Shown: piece by piece, positions 55,901-64,000 of the stretch
Numbering within the stretch: the stretch's first letter is position 1
How the letters are laid out: each line of letters opens with the position of its first letter
Assembly (NCBI GenBank): GCA_932521025.1
Contig: OW051471.1
Coordinates: 62,001-126,000, forward strand
Source: Oscheius onirici
Lineage: Eukaryota; Nematoda; Chromadorea; Rhabditida; Rhabditidae
DNA length: 64,000 nucleotides
Direction of reading: 5' to 3'
Program-made: the position numbers and the translations under genes
Notes under the pieces: generated by a model
Told to the model about the DNA's origin: nothing
Seen by the model: the letters and a program-made list of their open reading frames with translations, nothing else
Databases searched by the model: none

Positions 55901-57381
55901 GATTCAGCCTTCGGCCCTCTGACTAGACGGTCGTCTGATTTTTATTGTTTTTAGACATTCTTGGGACCTAGAGAGAAAGGGAGTGTCCTGAAAGTGCCCT
56001 AATTCAGAGACTTATTCTTTGATTTTTCAGCCAGCCGATCCAGTCTTTGTGGCACCTCCGCCTCCGCAAGACGACATGGACCATCCTCTTCCAATCATCT
56101 GTGTTCTGGTGAGCTTAGAGACAGAAACAGAGATCTTTTTTTCAGAACAAGAACTCTCCCAGCGACGAGTTCGGCTTCAATCTTCACGCCGAGAAAGGAC
56201 GTGGTCACTTTATCGGAACCGTCGATGCTGACGGAATTGGTGACAATGCTGGTCTTCGCCTCGGTCAGAGAATCGTCGGCGTCAACGGCACCCTGGTCTA
56301 TCCGAACACGCCTCACAAGGAAGTCGTGTCCCTGATCAAGAGATCTCCCATGTCGACGACTCTTCTTCTCGCTTCAGAAGATGTCGACCAGTGGTACAAG
56401 CAACACAATGAGGAGTTCAGCTTCGATAAGGCCAGAAAGGCTTTGGAACCTGTCCAGCAGCTCAGTCCTCATGTGAGTACTCTACCTACCTCTGACTCTT
56501 TTTTCAGAGTATTCAAATCAGTGATGAGGAAATCCTCGAAGAGACTCCTTCTCCGGCTCCTCGTCATGTAAGTTTACCCACATTTGAAATCTTGTATGCT
56601 TGCTGTCCTCTGTCTGCCTCACTCAGTTTCGTTGCCTTTTACAGGAAGCTCGCAAGGTTGAAGAAGCACCACCACTTCCAACTGCCGTCCACTATGTACA
56701 GCCTCCAATGGCCCAATACGACTTGGTCCCCGACAGTGAGGTCGATATCATGGCTGCCGTCTTCGGACAGGTCTCTGTTCCCGAAATTGTTGCTGATGTA
56801 GCTGTCCATGAGCTTGTGTCTCACGAACAAGCCCATCTGGTTGAACATCATGGTCATGAGGAGCCTGCTTTGAAGGCCGACCCGCACCAATTTGAGGAGC
56901 ATCACGACGATGTACCTGCTGTTCGTTTTAACTTTTGTTCCGTGATTCTAATATTTCGTTCTCTGCATGTTTTTGAAGCATGTTTTTGTGGAAATCAATC
57001 GAATCTTAAACATTTTTCTCTGATTCTTTCACAAAAACAGGTCAATTTTAGTACAATGCCTACGCATCTCCTCCAGTCTCGGTGGTTCATCACCTTGAGG
57101 AGGAGCATCATGTTCACCATCACGACGATCATTATCACGCCGACTACAATCACAATGGACACAGTCACGATCACTATCACAATGGCAAGAGCAACGGATA
57201 CAGCAGTAATGCTTCCGGTAAGAGAGACACAGTTTTTCACATTCGTATCTTTGCAGACTCTTCCGACCTGGGCATCTTCCATCTGTCGGCTAAAGAGGCC
57301 CGTGAACGACTCCGTCAGCAGAAGAAACGTGCCCAGGACATGTCTCTTGAGGAGAAGTACCGCTTCGTCAGCAACATGTAA
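52908..57381 (+). CDS. nrfl-1: NHERF-like two-PDZ scaffold with ezrin-binding tail
   Basis: Long form: exons 52908-52979, 53020-53172, 53253-53384, 53531-53605, then 56031 onward, all phase 0, to TAA at 57381. PDZ1 starts LCTLQKVAPDQ and has the binding loop YGYNLHAEKN; PDZ2 has FGFNLHAEKGRGHFIG and GQRIVGVNGTLVY. Both show a His-type loop as in NHERF1/2. After a Pro-rich linker comes a His/Asp-rich stretch (about 57080-57180) and the C-terminal LRQQKKRAQDMSLEEKYRF block, matching the ezrin/ERM-binding tail. NHERF proteins tether transporters and channels at apical membranes; C. elegans NRFL-1 acts in intestine and excretory canal. An internal first exon at 54482 gives a second form. The 2.4-kb intron holds a MITE inside an older repeat. 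The start at 52908 follows two AG sites fit for trans-splicing. Confidence 0.92.
53645..54185 (+). repeat. Dispersed repeat, second copy, interrupted by a MITE
   Basis: Its left part contains ACAATAATCTGTTTCTC (53679) and its right part TTTTGTATTTTGGTGAATAA (54148), in the same order as the copy at 16010-16260. The MITE at 53729-54082 splits it. Confidence 0.5.
53729..54082. mobile_element. 354-bp MITE with 25-bp perfect inverted ends and 8-bp duplication
   Basis: Begins GGTACTTGTGTACTACATGG and ends with its exact inverted copy. CTCAAAAG is duplicated on both sides (53721-53728, 54083-54090). The 8-bp duplication points to the hAT group. The interior is A/T-rich and non-coding. Confidence 0.88.
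54482..54949 (+). CDS. nrfl-1: Alternative first exon of nrfl-1 encoding a membrane anchor
   Basis: A 468-nt exon with its own ATG encodes MIHELFDSLWSIWSREW, then a hydrophobic segment VVEMLALLAVLLAGFLLLKF (a single membrane span), a Lys-rich stop-transfer (DDQKKRLEGEKKKEQE) and a long acidic coiled region ending EMDYR at a GTAGAA donor. It ends in phase 0, as does the exon at 53605, so both can join the exon at 56031. The product would lack PDZ1 and keep PDZ2 and the ERM-binding tail. A separate promoter in the preceding intron is implied. An alternative is an independent gene whose 3' end is shared. Confidence 0.7.
55450..55457 (+). promoter_or_regulatory. POU octamer ATGCAAAT in the nrfl-1 intron
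   Basis: ATGCAAATATGCA is inside the intron after the alternative first exon, close to a CTTTATACAGGG motif. It is the reverse complement of the octamer seen at 49894. Confidence 0.35.
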
Positions 57382-57688
57382 AAACTTCCCAACCCTTTCC
57401 AAAAGTCAGTATAGCTCAAGAGTCGTCTCGATGTGCCAACCAATTGCCCTAGTCCCTTCTTCCTCCCCACTTATTTTCACACAGACCGTGCAATATATTG
57501 AAAGCCCGACACTGCTTGCTCCACGCCTCTCTACTCAAAAATGACAGTCATTCTTTTCTATTTATATCCTAAACGTTTTGAGAAAGTTTATTTGTGCGAG
57601 ATGTGTACCAAGATGAAAGTTTTATGAAGAGTATGTTGGGAACAAGAAGTGGAGAAGAACAAGTCTAAAGGAAGAAAAGTTCATAAGA

Positions 57689-57694
57689 TTTATT
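57689..57694 (-). terminator. Polyadenylation signal of the Cys-rich protein gene
   Basis: AATAAA on the minus strand, 24 bases beyond the TAA at 57718. Confidence 0.6.
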
Positions 57695-57717
57695 ACAGTT
57701 ATTACAATCCTTTCCTC

Positions 57718-58247
57718 TTACACAGCTCGATTCGGATGTCTGACCAAAACTCCATCCTCGTTCTGGATCTCTCTTCCCAGCTGGTTATCAACCAGTCCAT
57801 CCACCAATTCATCTTCAATTCCCTCTCTGAAGAAGAAAGACTTCATGGCAAAAGGATTCTGTGGGAGAGAGTTGTGAATGACGACGGTGACCTGATGGTA
57901 GTCGGGACACTGGTCGGCTGTAGTGTCCAGACAACAGAAATAATCGACCTGATTGTTGTAGCAGCAGACAGTATTCGCGTCAGGCTAAGAAACTATATTT
58001 TGGTTCGAAAAAATAGTTACCTTATCGGGAAGAGCATTGACACAGAGGCTGTTCTGATGCGGAAGACATTTTCTCGGCTGTCCGTCTGGTCTCAACAGAG
58101 GACGTGATCCTTTGGGACATGGCGGAACGACAAATGGCAACTGAGTTGTGGTGCGGGCTGCCACATAGATTACTGTAGGTTACGGTAGTATGGGGGATTG
58201 GAAACGAACTAACTGATTGAAAGAACAAGAAGCAGAAAAGAGTTCAT
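57718..58247 (-). CDS. Small secreted cysteine-rich protein (lustrin-like Cys motif)
   Basis: Three exons: a signal peptide MNSFLLLVLSIIIYVAA (the first join, TCAATCA|GTTAGT, completes an Ile codon), then PCPKGSRPLLRPDGQPRKC and QNSLCVNALPDKP, then ANTVCCYNNQVDYFCCLD and a C-terminal region ending RHPNRAV and TAA; about 150 residues. The pattern CPxGxxPLLxxDGxPxxC, a later CVN and a paired CC look like nematode lustrin/EB-type cysteine domains found in secreted proteins. The C-terminal third (REGIEDELVDGLVDNQLGRE) is charged and unrecognised. Introns are 38 and 36 bases. An extracellular role, perhaps matrix or gland, is inferred only from the signal peptide and cysteines. Confidence 0.7.
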
Positions 58248-58395
58248 GAGACAGGCGGCTGGAAGGCGAGAGAGAGTGAGCGCGACCTGGAGAAAGGGAA
58301 AGCATTCTCTGGGTCAGATCTTCGGGCGAGAAGGGAAAAGGTTTATCGGATCAGTAGCTTCTGTCCCCTTGTCTCCACTAATATCTGTTTTTCCG
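58248..58395. other. Short spacer upstream of the Cys-rich gene
   Basis: About 150 bases, probably the promoter of the minus-strand Cys-rich protein gene, cut short by the mobile element that follows. Confidence 0.4.
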
Positions 58396-61300
58396 GTACT
58401 TTGGTAATACGGAATACCTTTTCCAAAAACCATTATTTATTGTTTGAAACAATTGAGCAAATGCAATTAAGGTACAAAATTTTATAATTTCTATCACGAG
58501 TAACATTTTATAACTGATAGGAAAATATTAGATAATCGGCCAGAACTCGCGAATTTTCTCGAAGTTGTATTTGTGGTTGACCTTGAAGTGGTCAAAGCCT
58601 TCCTTTTCGATCTAACTCGTCTGGTAGCCGGCCCAACAATTGAAATTTGTCCCTTCCAGCATAGTTCTCTATGGCTGTTAGAATAATACAATTTTGTACC
58701 GTAATTGCATTTGCTTAATTGCTTTAAACAATAAATAATAGTAACAATGGTTTTTAGGTTTAACAATGGAGTTTAGTTTCTGCACTCATGTAAGAAGGTT
58801 GTCTATATTTTTGGCTCCCGCTTGCACCAGTAGAACTACCCTCCCCCATCAGTCGCCTGGACAACCTGGTGGTTCTACTATGTCCGAATTGTTCTGTCTA
58901 AGGATTAGGACACTCAACTGCAGAACTCTCCGCACTGATGCCCGCCTAGCTGAACTCAACGATGCTCTTCGCGACATCGACTTCGACGTCATTGAACTCT
59001 GTGAAGTAAAGAGAAGAGGACAAGAATCATTAGCCGTACAATCAACCGGACATCTTCTGTTTCATGCTGGGAAGGTCGGATTCTTTGTTCACAGTCGATG
59101 GTCTTCTCAAGTCACAGTTCATCATATTACCGACCGCGTTTCGATGCTCGACATAAAAACGGAATCCGGCATAATAAGAGTGATACAGGGATATGCCCCA
59201 ACATCGACCAGTAGTGATGCCGACTACGACGACTTTCTGGATACAATCAACACAGCTTTGCACTTCAAACGAGTACGTCGAGTTCTGCTTCCGGGGGAAA
59301 GATTGATTTGCAAAGTTGTGGTTGGTGATTTCAACAGTAAGGTCGGGCCGGGAATGCCAGGAGAACAGCATGTTGGAGCGCACGGATTCGGAGTGAGAAA
59401 TGAACGCGGACAAGCACTTGCTGACTTCTGTGCAGAGAAGAATCTTTTCGTGATGAACAGTCGTTTTAAGAAACGCCCTAGCCGTAAATGGACCTGGGTA
59501 TCCCCCAATATGGAGACAAAAAACAAAATTGACTATATTCTCTCGCCTTCTCCCCATCTCTTTACGGATGTTGATATCATGGGCAGATGTCAGTTTGTGT
59601 CTGATCACCGACTTCTGATGGGAAAGATGAAGGTCAACTGCTCTCAAAAACAGCGCAACTATACTACACGACCAAGGACAAAGTTGAATGGACCTCTCTT
59701 CAAACATGCTATCGAAGACCTGGTACGAACGACGCGTATTGACGAATACACTCAACTAAAGGAGGCACTGACATTTGCAGCCCAAATATCATCAGAAGTA
59801 GTTCCAAAATCGTCGTTTATTTCTCAAAGGACAAATAGTCTGTTTGGCCGACGGCATGAATTGATGCATCGACGAGTCACACATCGTAGCCGAGTCGAAT
59901 TCTCCGTTGTCTCCAAGACCTTGAGAGAATCGTTAAAAGAGGATTTGAGAAGAAAACATTTCGACCGTCTGAACGAGGCTTTGGTACAAGGGAAAAGTAT
60001 GCTGATTGCTCATCGAACAAACCAAGTCCAAAAGAACTTCCTCTCTCAACTGAACAACCGAACAGGACAAACTTCCACCGACCCGTCGGAAGTCAGAGAA
60101 ATTGTGAAGTCTTTCTACGACGAGCTTTATTCTTCCTACGGTCCTCCTACAATGCCTATTGCCGCTGTAGACCATGATATTCCTCCTATCCTAACCGTCA
60201 GAAGTCGAAAAAGCCATCTCAAAGCTGAAACGTGGTAAAGCCTCCGGTCCGGACCATGTAACGTCTGACATGATCATTATGGCCAAAGAATTCGTCTCGC
60301 CATACCTGACCAACATCTTCAACAGGATAATGGACGAAGGCAGACTTCCCGATAATTTGGCGGATTCAACCATATCGTTGCTCTACAAGAAAGGAGATCC
60401 TCTGTTGATTAAGAACTACAGACCCATTGCTTTACTGTCAGTTATTTACAAGGTCTTCACATCAGTGCTTGGAGAGCGGATGAGGACAACGCTCGATGAG
60501 AATCATCCGCCAGAGCAAACGGGATTCAGACGGCCACCTCGGATAATATCCAAGTTATGAGAGATTTCATCCAAAGAAGTGTGGAGTACAATTTTCCCCT
60601 ATACATCGGATTTATTGATTACTCAAAGGCCTTCGATACTATTGAAAGACCAGCCCTGTGATCTTCTCTCTCGGAACAAGGAGTGCCTCTGAAACTCATC
60701 AACACACTCCGTCTCATCTATGCACAATCTACAGTCGCTGTCAATGTTATCAGCGAGAAAGTACCCATCCAGGTCAAACGTGGTGTCTTGCAAGGAGACA
60801 CGATATCACCCGCTCTGTTCTCTTCCGTGATTGAGAGTATCTTCCGAAAGCTACGATGGAAACATCATGGTATCAACGTATCGGGCAAAGACTGTTGCCG
60901 CAGAAAGCGTGAAGGTTGGGTTACAGATGAACGTACAGAAGACATTTGCAATGCCAAATAGAAGAGAGGTCCCCATATCGCTAAATGGCATTGACGTTCC
61001 ATACTGTACGGAATTCGTGTTTCTTGGGTACAGACTCTCATTTGATAGCAACATTGCCAAAGAAATTAGTCGCAGGATTTGAGCAGGATGGGCATCTTTC
61101 AACCGATTTCATCAGATCTTCACAAGTACAAGGATTGCTTTCAAACACAAAAGAAAGCTGTATACCCAACGTGTCGAGCCAGCTCTCCTCTATGCTAGCG
61201 AAAAGTGGACATTGAGAGAGCGGAGCTGAACAAGATCATAACAGCACAACGAAGAATGATGCGCCGAATGGTAGGAGTAACCTTGTTGGATAGACGCACT

Positions 61301-61649
61301 AATGAGTGGTTACATGGAACGGTCAAGCTCCAAGATATCCGAGTCACGTGGATCAGAAGGAAGTGGAAATGGGCTCAGAAGATTGCCAACATGAAACACG
61401 CCCGCTGGACAAAAATCGTCAGTGAGTGGCGCCCTTGGAATCGCTACAGAGCTGCTGGAAGACCTAGAGCCAGATGGAAGAACGACTTGACAGCAATGTG
61501 GCGAAAACTGGATGAGCGTTGCGGTTAGGACTCTCGATATTTTTAGACAAAGCATGCAACGACATATCGAAATGATATGATTATCGAAATTAATAACTAC
61601 AAAAACAATGGTTTTTGGCAAAGATATTCCGTGTATTACCAAAGTGCCG
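58396..61649. mobile_element. MITE (about 390 bp) split by an RTE-type LINE
   Basis: The left end GGTACTTTGGTAATACGG is matched, inverted, at 61630-61649 (TATTACCAAAGTGCC). The inner left arm (58424-58490, ATTTATTGTTTGAAACAATT) is matched, inverted, at 58688-58755. So the right arm of the MITE is in two pieces, with the LINE between them. Confidence 0.7.
58756..61603 (+). mobile_element. Degenerate RTE-clade non-LTR retrotransposon
   Basis: A first frame (58766-60238) carries an apurinic-type endonuclease with LNCRTLRT, ELCEVKRR, VVGDFNSKVGP and SDHRLLMGKM. After a frameshift near 60205 comes reverse transcriptase: GKASGPDHVTSDMI, NYRPIALLSVIYKVFT, GFIDYSKAFDTIE and GVLQGDTISPALFS, then a C-terminal region with RMVGVTLLDRRTNEWL. 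A 13-bp duplication AACAATGGTTTTT flanks it (58743-58755 and 61604-61616). In-frame stops, several frameshifts and loss of the segment that should carry the catalytic (Y/F)ADD motif show it is dead. Confidence 0.88.
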
Positions 61650-61712
61650 TCCTGTTCCCATCTAGAGATTGTCTAGTCTCTCTCTACTCAAACCACACTA
61701 GTTTACAACTTT

Positions 61713-62017
61713 TCATTCAATCCTTCTACAAGTTTCAATTGGAACACATGGCTGAACCTTCAACTTTCGATTACGATTATCTCTATAGAACCCTTCCTTG
61801 CATCTGCAGCCATTGAAACATCTCTTGATACAGAATTTTTAAAACGAACGTTACTTCTCGTCAACATAAATCATACAATCTTCGATCTCATGCAAGACTG
61901 CTCACACCATCCACAGGTGTTGTAGACTTCGTTGGGAAATAGCGGCGACGCACGAGTACAGTAGCGAATAGCTGTGATAGTATGAACCAGTAGAGCCAGC
62001 AAGAGAAGAATCTTCAT
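61713..62017 (-). CDS. Small secreted TIL-type (trypsin inhibitor-like) protein
   Basis: Two exons, 62017-61877 and 61823-61713, join in phase 0 across a 53-base intron to 83 residues. MKILLLLALLVHTITA is a signal peptide. The mature part reads CTRASPLFPNEVYNTCGWC, EQSC, then RCFNGCRCKEGFYRD and PCVPIETC. NEVYNTCG, CxC with GFYRD and PCV are strong TIL landmarks. Nine cysteines are counted instead of ten, so one disulphide of the usual five may be missing. TIL proteins inhibit serine proteases outside the cell. A longer in-frame start at 62113 would bury the signal peptide and is rejected. The gene abuts the mobile element at its 3' end. Confidence 0.82.
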
Positions 62018-62238
62018 GTTTGATAGTGACAGACCATCAAGCTGATTTTCAAGATTCCGCTTACAGTTTTCCGTGGGAAGGAAACGACGAAACAGATAGC
62101 TGGTCTGTTCCATTGGTCATTTTTCAGTCTGTTTGGAAAGGAGAAGTTGTATCTATGAGCTTTGTCTAGGTGAGAAGGATATACGTGGAACAGAGAAATA
62201 GAGAGACTGAGAGTCAGAAAGACTGAGAGACAGACAGA

Positions 62239-62665
62239 TCTGGATCTGTGAAAAAGTGGATTCTTTGAAGAGAAAGGGATTTGTCTTTGTCCTGCGTTTT
62301 ACTGACCGAACAAAAAGAGAACAATAACTTGTCTGAACTGCGTAACCTGACAAAAAGAGAACAATATTTCCTACAAAAGTCAAATCCTCGTCTTTTCTCA
62401 TAGGATCACTCTTTTATCAGCTGTTCTAGAAACTGTATATCGAAGAGAGTGGAGGCACTATCGTGAAGAGTGAAGAGAAAGTACTGTCGGAAGAAAAACA
62501 ACTGGATTCTCTCCAAATGAAAAAGGTCTTATTGACCTCTTTTTTTGTTCTCTTTTTGTTTGGACAGTGAAACTTATTGTTCTCTTTTTGTTTGGTCAGT
62601 GAAACTCAGGGCAAAGACAAATCCCTTTCTCTTCAAAGAATCCGCTTTTTCACAGATCCAGATTG
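62239..62665. repeat. Long imperfect inverted repeat (arms about 120-130 bases)
   Basis: Left arm from about 62239 to 62367 (CTGGATCTGTGAAAAAGTGG through GAACAAAAAGAGAACAAT) and right arm 62546-62665 are reverse complements with few mismatches, separated by about 180 bases. The ACAAAAAGAGAACAATA unit occurs twice in each arm. It may be a foldback element or a hairpin source of small RNAs. Confidence 0.75.
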
Positions 62666-64000
62666 TTCTTTTTGTCAAAATTCATAGAATTTACGAATAG
62701 CGATTCCCTGTGTACTAGCAAAAAGTGTGAGCTCATCTTTGTACCGACACGAGATCGAGACCTGACCGGTCAGAACTTTAGCGCGCCGATGTCCAGCTGC
62801 TCCAAGGAAGGATCGAGACTGGATTGGTTAAAGGTTATACCTTGCTAGAATCCCTTACAATCGAGTTTTTGGTATTTTGATTCTTTGTTACGATATTTCC
62901 CACATTTAGAGACCTACTTCATCAGAATCGGGGGAAGTCTGTACCCAGAATTTCATCAAACCTAATTATACCCTGAGCCATTTTACAGGACCAGGATAGT
63001 ACATATAGTTTTCTCTTGTTATTCAAGCCTTTGCCGAGCGGTGCATCTGAGGGGCCAGATAGCGACCAGGATAGACGCAGAAAACTACCATAATCCCTCG
63101 TTCCTAAAAGTATCACGGTTTACCCTATGAACAAAGAGTAAACCCAGAATAAGGGCCTTGCGCCTTTGCCTTATGGCGGGGAACGGTCGAATGCTATCAA
63201 AAAAGTTGCCAGAGAGTGGCTGAAGTCAGATTGTACTCAAAACAATTTAGCAAAAAATTTTGCAGAAAGGCGGGATCGAACCCGGGTCGTGTGGGTGGAG
63301 TGGCGACTCTTAGCAATACTCTTTTTCGTCAAAAAAATTTCTGTCCAAAAATGCAGGGCACAGAGGTGTGATCCGGGTCGAAAATCAAAATTCTAAAAGA
63401 TACCCCTCTGAGATAGACTTAGTTATACCTCTATCCAAAATTTCAGAGAAAAATTCGCAAAAATGAGCCCGCAAATCGCGAACAACCACGCACGGCGGAC
63501 GGCGGACACGAGACATTTTGGAAACTCGGTTTTTTGCCTAATTTTTTTCAGCCTTTTGACTTATCGACTTCAAAATAAGGCTCTAGGGGTAACTTTTTAC
63601 GCTGAATCAGATGGAATAGGCCCCGGAGCCTGGAAACGCATTTGGCGCGCGCTGCGCGCGATTTTAGGATCAAAGCGTTCTGCGCTAGTGTGAGGCAAAG
63701 CCAAATCCACCGATAAACACTGCGCTGAACTAGAACTTTTTATTGAACCGGTCATTATGACTCTGTTTGGTTTTCTCTTATGCTCGTACAATTATCTCTG
63801 AAGTATAAGATCACAGGGGATTTGGCGGGACAATGAGCAACAGGACAAGATGAATTAGCAGAATTTGGGAAATTTCACCAGTTTAAGGCACTTGTGACAT
63901 GAGAGACAGGCAGTAGCTAGTGGAAGCGAATTGGAGAACAGGAGAAAGTGAAAATGCAAAAAAGGCTTTTGAGTAGAGAGGCTCCGTACCAGAATGTGAC
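62666..64000. other. Repeat-bearing intergenic end of the window
   Basis: No exon chain is seen. It contains the tRNA-like relic, a GC palindrome near 63642-63661 (GGCGCGCGCTGCGCGCG) and the short self-complementary stretch at 63149-63174. Confidence 0.45.
63255..63330 (-). tRNA. tRNA-like relic with intact B box
   Basis: On the minus strand GGGTTCGATCCCGCC forms a good T arm and B box; upstream GCTAAGAGTCGCCA loosely fits an A box. Acceptor-stem pairing is poor, so a SINE head or decayed tRNA is more likely than an active gene. Confidence 0.3.

Noticed and set aside
59042-59755. 237-codon minus-strand frame
   Set aside because: Antisense of the RTE endonuclease frame.

Overview
The window is nuclear DNA from a nematode. 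Coding exons are broken by many short introns (often 36-50 nt) ending in TTTTCAG or TTTTAG. The gene content is typically nematode: a ground-like domain protein, an astacin with a ShKT tail, a TIL-type inhibitor, UNC-30, PIK-1, NRFL-1 and CLH-6 homologues. No bacterial features are present. The species cannot be fixed from sequence alone; the genes resemble C. elegans families but are not C. elegans sequence.

Layout from left to right: a peptide-type GPCR (minus, 0.17-1.6 kb); a 6-kb gene-poor stretch; an astacin metalloprotease (plus, 7.6-10.2 kb); calcineurin A (tax-6-like, minus, 10.8-15.5 kb); a second gene-poor stretch of 6 kb; a ground-like secreted protein (plus, 21.6-23.1 kb); an ATF4-type bZIP factor (minus, 23.3-24.5 kb); the homeodomain gene unc-30/PITX (plus, 26.6-28.3 kb); a modular C2H2 zinc-finger protein (plus, 29.1-32.4 kb); a cytochrome P450 (plus, 33.2-35.2 kb); a CLC-7-type chloride transporter (clh-6-like, minus, 35.4-39.2 kb) with a broken intronless gene nested antisense in one intron; the Pelle/IRAK kinase pik-1 (plus, 39.6-41.9 kb); WDR82 (minus, 42.1-43.6 kb) divergent from HCF-1 (plus, 44.9-47.9 kb); a 5-kb gene-free stretch; NHERF-like nrfl-1 (plus, 52.9-57.4 kb); a small secreted Cys-rich protein (minus, 57.7-58.2 kb); a dead RTE-type LINE inserted in an older MITE (58.4-61.6 kb); a TIL-type inhibitor (minus, 61.7-62.0 kb); and repeats to the end.

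The most interesting observations are: (1) two tandem 98-nt exons in calcineurin A that each encode the autoinhibitory segment after the calmodulin-binding helix, with phases that force mutually exclusive use, plus a 9-nt microexon; (2) an alternative first exon in nrfl-1 that swaps PDZ1 for a membrane anchor; (3) a zinc-finger protein built of three copies of a module (two C2H2 fingers plus a W..L...CFP-type helix); (4) a divergent WDR82/HCF-1 pair, both known SET1/COMPASS-associated proteins; (5) the nested broken gene in clh-6; (6) several non-autonomous DNA transposons with clean target-site duplications, two of them in nested-insertion arrangements.

Gene models were built by hand by matching GT/AG sites, reading phase and family homology. 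Exon edges may be off by a base, and first exons are less certain than the rest.
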